DNA from: Vibrio tapetis subsp. quintayensis
GTDB taxonomy: Bacteria; Pseudomonadota; Gammaproteobacteria; Enterobacterales; Vibrionaceae
Direction: 5' to 3'
Length of the DNA stretch: 64,000 nt
NCBI RefSeq assembly: GCF_030409945.1
Contig: NZ_JAUFQV010000026.1
Location: forward strand, 124,001 to 188,000
The notes under the pieces were generated by a model that saw only the letters and a program-made list of their open reading frames with translations, was not told the DNA's origin and searched no databases. Positions 8,442 to 16,450 of the stretch are shown here, one piece after another. Each line of letters starts with the position of its first letter. Position 1 is the first letter of the stretch. The position numbers were made by a program, and so were the translations under genes.

Positions 8442-10742
8442 CTAGGTGCTGGTAATCGTAATTATATTGGTGAAGTTGGTATTCTCCCACTGATGCGCAG
8501 CGTAAGGCATCGGGTACAGCTCTTTATTTAAAAACATCTGCAATTGACGTGTACGTGCCAAAGAATCTACCCCATCACGCTGGCCATGTGCCAATAACAC
8601 CAGCGGGCAAATCGAACCACCCTGCCACTGGACTAGCTGTATATATGCGGTTCCAAACAGGATGTATGCAAACCCATTTCGGGTTAATTCAGCGGGCATT
8701 TCTCCATTAAGGATGCCTTGCTCATAAGAGCCACCATGCATGGCGATGGGAAGTTGTTCTGCGGTCTGATAGAGAACGCTACCCCATGCTGTATCCAACG
8801 CAAATCCAAGTTGCTCAAGCTCATCGATGGATTGCGCTAATGCTTCTAATATCGCTTTTCTGCTTTGTGGTGTAGTCGAGAGTTCTGATTCAACTTCAGG
8901 ATTGCCAAACCCCATCACCCATACCAACTTAGCGCGAATAACCTTGCCCCATAGATGATGAAATAACAGCGCACCACGGCTATCTGGGTTGTTCTTACGA
9001 TCCCAACTTGCCAAGACCTGAAATGCTTGCTTCACTGGCGTTGTGCAATCACTTGGCTCTAGATTCAAAATCCAATCAAGAAAGGTTTCAGCAGCATAGT
9101 TACGGTTATCAAATATTACATCTAATGCCTGCCGAGCACTGATCTTGCCGATCGAGCTGATTTCCTGCATTCGCTTATATGACATTATCAGTCGAGGGTC
9201 ATAATCGAGCCTAGCCGCTGCTAAGGAGTGTTGCTGTTTATGCTGACCAAAAACTGATGGATAGTCAGGCTGCTGCTTGCCAAATTCGCTGTATTTATAG
9301 CTGTTGTTGGTATTGTGAATAATGCCGCGAGAGATGATGTTGGGATAAAATGACTTAGCCGCTTGCAGCGGTCTTTGGTTTTGATCTCGGAACGAATTTT
9401 TTGATTTGCTTCCATTCAAGACGTTAAATGCAACGCCTTCAATACCCACATGGGCACTTGCCATTGCTTCATCGGTGATCGGTGGTACATTTCCCGCTAC
9501 CACGTAACCCACATCACCATGCTTATCTGCGACAACAAGCTGACAAAGCACGCCGCGATACTGTTCTATCTGTTCGATAAACTCTCTAGTTGAGCGAGCC
9601 TTAGCTGCCAACAGAAATTGGTCTAAGCCCTTAGCATTTCTCTCTCCCGGGTTGGTGATTGCGTACCAACCTGCCGGCTTATTCGGTGATTGGGGCAACT
9701 GGAAAAGTGTCCCTAGATGTGATTCAGCAAACTGGTAGGTTTGAATGGTGACGTCACCTGATTCTTGCCGTGTTTCAATATCGATGTAGCGTATAGTTGC
9801 GCACTGATAGCCACCATCCATCAAGTATTCGATGGAGTTTTGCTTCTGGTTAACTTCCATAAGCTGCATAACATACGGGGTGACTGTCGCTGCATCCAAA
9901 ATGCTCCAAGATACGTTAGCATTGTACCCTGTCAACGGGAGAGGAAATCCCAGAAATGTGGTGCCTGCAATGTCAAGTTCACCCGGAATAGTGAGATGGC
10001 ATTGGTGCATGTAAATACGTAATTGATCAGGGTTTCTTTGCCAAGCAGAATGAGGATTGCCAACCAGCATGGCACTACTACCTTCAACGACATCACCACC
10101 GTAGGCCCAAGCATTGCTGCCAAATCCCCCTTCGACCTCAACAGGGGCAGCATGGGGAGAAACCATATTACTTGGCTTACTATCATTGATGTAATTAGCC
10201 GATGCAACTAGGTGTGGGCCAATTTCGATCAATTCTTTCATCACCCCAAAGCGCATGGCAAAGCGTACTGCGTCTTCGACTTCAAATCGTACCATCGGTT
10301 CTTGGCCAATAATTTGCTGGTATTCTGTCTCAGATAGGTTATCTACAAAGTAATTAAGGCCATTCACATAGCCAAAGATATACTCTCGCGTCTCTGCCCT
10401 TAGCCGTTCAAGCTCTTCTTTTACCCACTCATCAGGAACCCTGAGTTTGAACATTAGGTCCGAATTTAGGTTGGTAGTTTTGAGAAAACCTAAGGTAGAG
10501 AAAGCTTCTGGTCCGTAATGCTTGGATCGCTGACCACGCATAGCAATAGCCTGCCCAGCCACCTCAATCAACCTATCTCGGGCATGGGCATACCCATAGC
10601 CAAACCCTAAACCTTCATAGTTATCTGCTTGGATACGAGGTACATCTTTGTCAGTCCATGCAATCTCTACTTGGTTAAATTTTCCTTGGTTTTTATAGGT
10701 TAACGTTTTGGTCTCTGAAACAGGTTGAGAAAACTGCGTCAT
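8442..10742 (-). CDS. Penicillin-acylase-family Ntn-hydrolase in the siderophore operon
   Basis: This 766-residue protein belongs to the penicillin amidase/acyl-homoserine-lactone acylase (S45) family, whose members cleave amide-linked acyl groups after self-processing. The alpha-chain motif YGYAHARDRL (about 49-58) is present, and the processing site reads GGFGSNAWAY, with Ser209 as the predicted N-terminal nucleophile of the beta chain. Unlike PvdQ, penicillin G acylase and most relatives it has no signal peptide: residue 1 is only about 25 residues before the first conserved strand, and an in-frame TAA lies 24 bases upstream, so no longer start is possible. It is the first gene of the Fur-controlled importer operon. 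By analogy with acylases acting on acylated siderophores it may act on the imported siderophore in the cytoplasm; this is inference. Confidence 0.88.
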   Translation of the reverse strand: MTQFSQPVSETKTLTYKNQGKFNQVEIAWTDKDVPRIQADNYEGLGFGYGYAHARDRLIEVAGQAIAMRGQRSKHYGPEAFSTLGFLKTTNLNSDLMFKLRVPDEWVKEELERLRAETREYIFGYVNGLNYFVDNLSETEYQQIIGQEPMVRFEVEDAVRFAMRFGVMKELIEIGPHLVASANYINDSKPSNMVSPHAAPVEVEGGFGSNAWAYGGDVVEGSSAMLVGNPHSAWQRNPDQLRIYMHQCHLTIPGELDIAGTTFLGFPLPLTGYNANVSWSILDAATVTPYVMQLMEVNQKQNSIEYLMDGGYQCATIRYIDIETRQESGDVTIQTYQFAESHLGTLFQLPQSPNKPAGWYAITNPGERNAKGLDQFLLAAKARSTREFIEQIEQYRGVLCQLVVADKHGDVGYVVAGNVPPITDEAMASAHVGIEGVAFNVLNGSKSKNSFRDQNQRPLQAAKSFYPNIISRGIIHNTNNSYKYSEFGKQQPDYPSVFGQHKQQHSLAAARLDYDPRLIMSYKRMQEISSIGKISARQALDVIFDNRNYAAETFLDWILNLEPSDCTTPVKQAFQVLASWDRKNNPDSRGALLFHHLWGKVIRAKLVWVMGFGNPEVESELSTTPQSRKAILEALAQSIDELEQLGFALDTAWGSVLYQTAEQLPIAMHGGSYEQGILNGEMPAELTRNGFAYILFGTAYIQLVQWQGGSICPLVLLAHGQRDGVDSLARTRQLQMFLNKELYPMPYAAHQWENTNFTNIITITST

Positions 10743-10861
10743 ATTGTTTTTTAACCCTAATACTTACGATTGACCGACACCTGCCAACAACTGATTTAGA
10801 CAACAAACGAATCCATTTGATAATCTCAAAGCTGCTTTCTCAATGCCCTTCCTTTTGATAG

Positions 10862-10880
10862 GATAATGATAATCATTATC
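10862..10880. promoter_or_regulatory. Perfect Fur box between the acylase operon and the AraC regulator
   Basis: The sequence GATAATGATAATCATTATC is identical to the 19-bp Fur consensus. It sits 120 bases upstream of the acylase start and 143 bases upstream of the divergent regulator, so it can repress the uptake operon and possibly the regulator when iron is plentiful. Confidence 0.9.
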
Positions 10881-10888
10881 GACAATGC

Positions 10889-10930
10889 ATGGTACTAAGT
10901 TTTATATCTCTTTACTTCTGAATTTGTGCT
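10889..10930 (-). promoter_or_regulatory. Bipartite element shared with the receptor promoter (copy B)
   Basis: Plus-strand ATGGTACTAAG, 14 variable bases, ACTTCTGAATTTGTGCT. It is the second copy of the element at 4084-4125, in the same orientation and with nearly the same spacing to its Fur box. It lies upstream of the acylase/importer promoter and could also influence the regulator gene on the other side. Confidence 0.6.
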
Positions 10931-11022
10931 TTTTTTCAAAATTTAAATAGTATTGGGAATACATAGGCTTATGTATTTAATCCGCACAGTAATCAGTTAT
11001 TTATATGCAAATGGACTTATAA

Positions 11023-11877
11023 ATGGAAATAACAAATAAAATTATTAACAATGCCATTGAATACATTTTCGATAACCTGACCAGCGAGTTAGGTGTGGAT
11101 TCGGTCGCAAGCTATTGTAATATATCAAAATTCCACTTTAGTCGATTGTTTAAAAAATCGACTGGCGAAAGTATATACTCGTTAATCAAACGATTGAAAA
11201 TGGAAGATAGTGCGATTGTCCTAGGCACCAATACCGGCAATAGTATTACCGACATTGGCTTAGGTTATGGATACAGTTCATCCAACTACAGTTCAGCGTT
11301 TACTAAGCACCACGGGATCTCTCCTGCAAAATTTAGAAAACTTAAGAAAGATAAGAAATTTGACTTAGTAAACTATTTCGACGGTAAAGATATCGTATAT
11401 CAAGATTTTGAATACTATAATAAAAATGTTGTAATTCGGGAGTTAGAAGATATTCGAGTAATCTACCGTCGTTACATTGGCGACTATGGCGACCTTATCC
11501 ATCACTGGCCGAAGTTTATCGATGAGCATCGTAGTCTCGTTCAAGATGATTCACAATTAATTGATGTGTGTTATAGCGATCCAAATATTACAGACAAAAA
11601 GCGTTGTATATATGATATTTGTATTATATTAGATTCTGATACACGCTTGCCTCCACATATAACCACCGACACGCGTATTATTAAAGGAGGTAAGTTTGCA
11701 TCCTATTCATCTAAAGGTAACCCAAGCGTAATTGCACATGAGTATAAAGGTGTTTTTAATGTCTGGTTGCCCAATAGTGGTTATAGTTTGGATAATAGGA
11801 TTAGGTTCGATTCATATAAAGTGGTTAAACCTGATGAGCCGTATTTCGAAGTTGACATTAATCTTCCAATTCAGTAA
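11023..11877 (+). CDS. AraC-family regulator with GyrI-like ligand-binding domain
   Basis: Cytoplasmic regulator of 284 residues. The N-terminal third is an AraC/MarA-type double helix-turn-helix (about 8-105; CNISKFHFSRLFKK and DIGLGYGYSSSNYSSAFTKHHGISPAKFRK). The rest (about 125-284) resembles the GyrI-like/Rob C-terminal effector domain, which binds small hydrophobic or cationic ligands. It is divergent from the acylase/importer operon, with a perfect Fur box and the shared bipartite element between them. The likely job, by analogy with PchR/YbtA-type regulators (which have a different domain order), is to activate the receptor and importer genes in response to siderophore or a breakdown product. 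Its codons and intergenic spacer are more AT-rich than the importer genes. Confidence 0.85.
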   Translation: MEITNKIINNAIEYIFDNLTSELGVDSVASYCNISKFHFSRLFKKSTGESIYSLIKRLKMEDSAIVLGTNTGNSITDIGLGYGYSSSNYSSAFTKHHGISPAKFRKLKKDKKFDLVNYFDGKDIVYQDFEYYNKNVVIRELEDIRVIYRRYIGDYGDLIHHWPKFIDEHRSLVQDDSQLIDVCYSDPNITDKKRCIYDICIILDSDTRLPPHITTDTRIIKGGKFASYSSKGNPSVIAHEYKGVFNVWLPNSGYSLDNRIRFDSYKVVKPDEPYFEVDINLPIQ

Positions 11878-11961
11878 ATATAATTAAATCTCCTCCCTTG
11901 CTTGAATACCAGGCTCGAAAAATAAAGAGCTGCCTCTTCTTGGTTGATGGACGATACGTAC

Positions 11962-12088
11962 TTGCCACCGTAACTATTGTGCAGGTCAGCATGTAGTTTC
12001 TCAAATGGCTTACCGTCCACTTTTTCTACAATAAGCGCTAGGGTATCAGAATGTTGGCCAGTGTAACCCCAGTTAGATCCACGCGCGC
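11962..12088 (-). pseudogene. Fragment of a serine hydrolase gene (copy of 13462-13588)
   Basis: Bases 11962-12088 align without gaps to 13462-13588, inside the intact serine hydrolase gene, with scattered substitutions. Only this 127-base internal piece remains. It is joined directly to a copy of the 3' end of the neighbouring GGDEF gene, so the 5' part of the hydrolase copy and the spacer have been deleted. Bases 11878-11961 show no gene. Confidence 0.85.
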
Positions 12089-12861
12089 TTAATCGTCTTG
12101 GTTGTCCTGAAGATGACTATCTTGCGGGAGTGGATCTTGCAGTTGATTGGCATGTATAGCCTGAGCGCGTCCTCTTTCTTTGGCTTTGTTGAGCGCAGTA
12201 TCAGCAAGCTTTACCAACTCTTCTTCAGGTATGCAAATGTCTAAGTAAGTAGAAATCCCTGCAGAGATCCCTAACTGGCCTAGTGAAAGTCATTTGATGC
12301 TAAGGTGCAGTTCTCTGACTTTCTCGATAATGGTTTCGGCCACGGCAATGGCTTCCTGTTCTGTAGTATTGGGGCAAATAACAGAAAATTCTTCGCCGCC
12401 AAGCCGGCATACAACACTTCGAACATCGATCGAATGCATCAGTAAGTTTGCTAGCTCTTTGAGTACATCGTCGTCAGCATCGTGGCCAAAGTTGTCGTTG
12501 AATCGTTTGAAATGGTCAAGATCTAGCATGATGATGGATAAGGGCTGCGGGGCGTCACTTTGGTAAACAAGCGACCATTTTTTTAGAGTTTATCTTCAAA
12601 ATATCGTCTGTTGTATAGCCCTGTTAGCGAGTCACGCAATGCCTGCGAGCGGAGCTTATCCTGAAGACGAAGATTAGCCAGTGCAAGACCAAGGTGTTCC
12701 TCCAGGGTAAAGGCTAACAGTAGGATATCATCTGGTACTAGAGAGCCGGCGTTGGGGAAATTAAGATGGATGATCCCGACTGTGTTTCCTTGAGCGGTAA
12801 GGGGAATAGACAGTGTGGTGTCCTTACAGGCCCAAGCCAAACAGAATGTCGGTAATGGCAT
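12089..12861 (-). pseudogene. Decayed partial copy of the adjacent GGDEF (diguanylate cyclase) gene
   Basis: From about 12100 to 12832 the sequence follows the GAF-GGDEF part of the intact gene at 14468-16246 at high identity. Lesions are visible: IKG of the intact gene has become a TGA stop near 12290; a frameshift in a T-run near 12580 separates the GAF piece from the GGDEF piece; the original stop codon is lost; and a deletion joins TGTCCTTA of the GAF region to a second TGTCCTTA. The GGEEF motif itself is still readable but cannot belong to a full protein. Everything upstream of the GAF segment is gone. Confidence 0.9.
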
Positions 12862-12970
12862 CTCTGATTCTGCTTAGCTTTCTTGGTTTTTTTTTGGCTC
12901 TAGCGCACCGAGGACAAGTGCCTAGATTGTGGAGGTGGGTTAGCTTATTAAGGGGGAATGAGTTTCTACG

Positions 12971-13008
12971 ATAAAAAACAAAAAGCAGAGTGATATCACT
13001 CTGCTTTT
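12971..13008 (-). terminator. Terminator of the serine hydrolase gene
   Basis: A perfect 28-bp palindrome (12981-13008) lies 39 bases past the hydrolase stop and is followed, in minus-strand direction, by TTTTTGTTTTTT. Bases 12862-12970 show no gene. Confidence 0.88.
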
Positions 13009-13046
13009 AGGTTGGTAAGTTCTGATTTGTTAATTAACGAAAGTGA

Positions 13047-14267
13047 TTACTTAGCGCGTAGCTCATTAATGACATCAACGGCATTGATTAACTGTTTCTG
13101 TAGGCTAGGGACATCTGTATTGGTATACCAATCTGATAGATAGATCACAGAATAGCCAGACTTCGTGTCAGAAAAACCGGTTTGACCGAATGAGCCATGC
13201 GAGTAGATGATCTTCTCATCGAGCATTGTGTAAGACTGCATGTCATACGTCGTAGGGCTTGCTGCGCCAAAGACATCCTTCACTCCAGGGGTCACATTTA
13301 GTACGTCGTTAGATGGGTCTTTCAACTCTTTATAGAAAGAACTCCCTGCTTTTCCTTGCGCAATGTATCCTGTGAATAGTGCGTAATCGTATGCGCTTAT
13401 GTTGATGCCATACGCAGGAGATGTTGTGCCATCGGACGTTTTAGCAATTTGAATTTCGTTGTTGCCACCGTAACTATTGTGCAGGTCAGCAAGCAGTTGC
13501 TCAAATGGTTTACCTTCCACTTTTGCTACAATAAGCGCTAGGGTGTCAGAGTTTTGGTCGGTGTAATCCCAGTTAGTGCCACGCTCGTTTGGTGTCGCTT
13601 TAGCAGCCTTAATTGCATTCAAGTGACCGATCGGTTCACCCGCATTTTGCAGTCCGATTTCTTTCTCCCACTCGTAGCCATTAGAGCCAGGGGTGTGGTA
13701 GTCGCTAAGTGGTTCAATACCGGAGTTCATTGTCGCTATTTCGCTGATGGTCGCTTCTCCGATTATAGAACCTTCCAATTCAGGTAAATAAGTTTTGGCT
13801 TTCTCATCAAGTGCAATTTTTCCAGAGTCGACGGCATGGCTTAACAGTACACCCACGTAAGTCTTAGCTGCTGACTGTAAGTTATTTAGCATTCCAACTT
13901 TAAAGCCATTATCGAAATGCTCCGCTAGAACTTTACCGTCTTTCATTACTACGAAAGCTTTCACTTGTGTATCGATCAGGTCTTTACGTAGTTCAGGGGA
14001 GATATTAAAGCCACCAACGCGCTCTACTTGTACTGGGTTAGCAGATGCAGGTAGTTTGTGAACGCCATAGCGTAAGAAGTCTTCAATATGCGCCGAAGCA
14101 TAAGTGTAGTAGGGCCATTGTTGGAATGCATCCGCTGGGATCTCTTCAACGGCATAACCTTCGTAAAACTTAGACAAAGGGACTGCGTCTGCGGCCGAGG
14201 CGGTAGTGGTAGCGCCAAAAGTCGTTGCTGCCAGAATTGTTGCTAGGACTGTATTTTTCATCTTCAT
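13047..14267 (-). CDS. Exported serine hydrolase of the beta-lactamase/esterase (class C-like) family
   Basis: A 406-residue protein with a signal peptide (about 1-25, ending TTASAADA), so probably periplasmic. It has the serine beta-lactamase-like fold motifs: S132-A-A-K135 in NNLQSAAKTYVG as the catalytic Ser/Lys, Y235 in WDYTDQNS as the YxN-like element, and HGSFGQTG near the C-terminus in place of the KTG strand. This motif set is shared by EstB-type esterases, 6-aminohexanoate-dimer hydrolases and D-aminopeptidases, so beta-lactam resistance should not be assumed. It has its own terminator. The GGDEF gene lies 200 bases upstream on the same strand, and a piece of both genes has been duplicated downstream. 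Confidence 0.85.
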   Translation of the reverse strand: MKMKNTVLATILAATTFGATTTASAADAVPLSKFYEGYAVEEIPADAFQQWPYYTYASAHIEDFLRYGVHKLPASANPVQVERVGGFNISPELRKDLIDTQVKAFVVMKDGKVLAEHFDNGFKVGMLNNLQSAAKTYVGVLLSHAVDSGKIALDEKAKTYLPELEGSIIGEATISEIATMNSGIEPLSDYHTPGSNGYEWEKEIGLQNAGEPIGHLNAIKAAKATPNERGTNWDYTDQNSDTLALIVAKVEGKPFEQLLADLHNSYGGNNEIQIAKTSDGTTSPAYGINISAYDYALFTGYIAQGKAGSSFYKELKDPSNDVLNVTPGVKDVFGAASPTTYDMQSYTMLDEKIIYSHGSFGQTGFSDTKSGYSVIYLSDWYTNTDVPSLQKQLINAVDVINELRAK

Positions 14268-14467
14268 GTCGTTTGCCTTTTATTAGTGACCCATTGATGC
14301 AACTGCTATTAAGTTCGTCGTGAATCAGAGCTGCTTCGTTTGCTGTGTAGCTATAATGTATTTATTATTCGATTGATGCGAAATGGTATCTATTCGAAAT
14401 ACGTATAGATTGGTATGGCTGTGGTTAACAATAGATTTAGAGACAAATCTAAATTCGCTTAAATGTT

Positions 14468-16246
14468 TTAGTTGTCTTGGAAATGACTATCTTGCGGGGG
14501 ATTATCTTGCAGTTGGTTGGCATGCACAGCCTGAGCGCGTCCTCTTTCTTTTGCTTTGTAGAGCGCAGTATCTGCAAGTTTTACTAACTCTTCTTCAGAC
14601 ATGAAGGTGTCTAAGTAAGTAGAGATGCCCGCAGAGATCCCTAACTGGCCAAGTGGCAGTCCTTTGATGCTAAGGTGCAGTTCTCTGACTTTCTCGATAG
14701 TGGTTTCGGCCACGGCAATGGCTTCCTGTTCTGTAGTATTGGGGCAAATAACAGAAAATTCTTCGCCGCCAAGCCGACATACGACACTTCTACCGTCTAT
14801 CGAATGCATCAGTAGGTTTGCTAGCTCTTTGAGTACATAGTCGCCAGCATCGTGGCCAAAGTTGTCGTTGAATCGTTTGAAATGGTCAAGATCTAACATG
14901 ATGATGGATAAGGGCTGCGGGGCGTCACTTTGGTAAACAAGCGACCATTCTTTTTCGAGTTTATCTTCAAAATACCGTCTGTTATATAGCCCTGTTAGCG
15001 AGTCACGCAATGCCTGCGAGCGGAGCTTATCCTGAAGGCGAAGATTAGCCAGTGCAAGGCCAAGGTGCTCCGCCAGGGTAAAGGCTAACTGTTGGATATC
15101 ATTTGGTACTAGAGAGCCGGCGCTGGGGAAATTAAGATGGATGATCCCGACTGTGTTTCCGTGAGCGGTAAGGGGAATACACAGTGTGGTGTCCTTAGTG
15201 TTTTTCCTGCTCATATGGTTACAATTTAAACTCTGATGTTTATCATGCGACAGGTGAGCTTTGCCTTTTCTCATGGCCCAGCAATCTTGTGGAGAAAATG
15301 CGGTGGCGGCTGGCCACTTTTCTCCCCAGTCAATTTCTACTTCCAGTAAGTTTCGAGATTCGCGCATGATGGAAATGCAACCATTTACGTTGCCAAGTAA
15401 TCTCGGAATAATGTCTTTCACAACAAGTTGTGCTTCGTGTATGTCCTTACAGGCCGCAAGCATATTGGCGAGTTGACGCAGTAATTCAATTTCCCGGGTG
15501 CTTTTGTCTATTCTCGTTTGCTGTTGCTGCCTTTCTTCATTAATCGCCTGTGTTATCTTTCGCTGACTGAACCATGAAGAAGCAATAAGCACTCCCATAG
15601 AACAGCCCATAAGTATGAAGAGAATAAATCTGAGGTCTTCGGACATGCTTCGAAGCGAAGTCATCGGCATTGCTAGCCTAAGAATGTAAACAGAGCTGTG
15701 TATTGCATGGTCATTCTGCTCTGCAATACTTGGCTTTTCGTGTTCTTTAGGATCTATTACCGAATTTTTGGCCATCAAGTGATCGTGTTCATGATCGTCA
15801 ATTTCTAGCCGAGCAGCGACATAAAGAACTTCTTGATGGTTGGTTTCACTATATCGCTTTGCAATCCCATGTCCAGTGGCTAAGGCAGACACCACCTCGG
15901 GGCGTTGGCTAAAACTCCCTAAATGGTAAGTTTCTTTCTTGGTCAGTATTGAATCACCGAGTACTTTCCCACTTTCATGGATTATAGTGAATCGACGCTG
16001 TGAAGAGGATTGGGATAAGTTATCCAAAAATTGATCAATTTCGTGGGGGGTAAAATCATAAAGGTGAAGTTTGCCTCTCTTTACTTCATGATTAACATCG
16101 TCTAATAAATCAAGCATATAGCTACTAACGATGTTCGTTAGCCATTCGTCGAGAGTCCTGCTGTATACGTAGCCACCCAAAACAAAAGAAAGTGCCAAAG
16201 CAATAACGGGAATGTATTGAAATCTATTCAATGGGTGACGAGTCAT
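14468..16246 (-). CDS. Membrane-bound diguanylate cyclase (sensor-GAF-GGDEF)
   Basis: Inner-membrane enzyme of 592 residues predicted to make c-di-GMP. Order: TM helix about 11-29, periplasmic sensor region about 30-203 with a His/Asp-rich stretch (DHEHDHLMAK), TM helix about 206-225, coiled coil, GAF domain (about 255-405), then GGDEF (about 410-580) with DSLTGLYNRR and an intact GGEEF (493-497). The inhibitory RxxD site is not present upstream of GGEEF. A Gln/Asp-rich tail ends the protein. The His-rich periplasmic region might bind a metal, which is inference. No EAL domain is present. Confidence 0.92.
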   Translation of the reverse strand: MTRHPLNRFQYIPVIALALSFVLGGYVYSRTLDEWLTNIVSSYMLDLLDDVNHEVKRGKLHLYDFTPHEIDQFLDNLSQSSSQRRFTIIHESGKVLGDSILTKKETYHLGSFSQRPEVVSALATGHGIAKRYSETNHQEVLYVAARLEIDDHEHDHLMAKNSVIDPKEHEKPSIAEQNDHAIHSSVYILRLAMPMTSLRSMSEDLRFILFILMGCSMGVLIASSWFSQRKITQAINEERQQQQTRIDKSTREIELLRQLANMLAACKDIHEAQLVVKDIIPRLLGNVNGCISIMRESRNLLEVEIDWGEKWPAATAFSPQDCWAMRKGKAHLSHDKHQSLNCNHMSRKNTKDTTLCIPLTAHGNTVGIIHLNFPSAGSLVPNDIQQLAFTLAEHLGLALANLRLQDKLRSQALRDSLTGLYNRRYFEDKLEKEWSLVYQSDAPQPLSIIMLDLDHFKRFNDNFGHDAGDYVLKELANLLMHSIDGRSVVCRLGGEEFSVICPNTTEQEAIAVAETTIEKVRELHLSIKGLPLGQLGISAGISTYLDTFMSEEELVKLADTALYKAKERGRAQAVHANQLQDNPPQDSHFQDN

Positions 16247-16376
16247 ATTTGTACCTTATCAACCACACTGTTTATAAGTCTAGTTGATAAATAACAAACT
16301 AAGCTAATCGACTTGTTCCTTAGTAGTAACTATGTCGAGAGGTGTTTCTTACGTGCAGTGCTAAGCGATCGTTCAT

Positions 16377-16394
16377 CTTCACCATAAGGTGAAG
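16377..16394. other. Short perfect hairpin downstream of the flavin oxidoreductase gene
   Basis: CTTCACC-ATAA-GGTGAAG forms a 7-bp perfect stem 57 bases after the old-yellow-enzyme stop codon. No T-run follows in either direction, so it is at best a weak transcript end. Nothing else is recognised in 16247-16450. Confidence 0.35.
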
Positions 16395-16450
16395 TCACTA
16401 GTTGAATGACGTAATCCGAAAGGGCTATTCGTTAGTAATCAATATTGGCT

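Noticed and set aside
12294..12566. 90-codon plus-strand frame inside the GGDEF remnant
   Set aside because: It is the antisense shadow of the GGDEF coding sequence. The same kind of frame appears opposite the intact gene at 14625-14840.
13047..14267. Beta-lactamase resistance gene
   Set aside because: The fold motifs are those of class C-like serine hydrolases, but the HGSFGQTG segment replaces the KTG motif and the family is dominated by esterases and peptidases.
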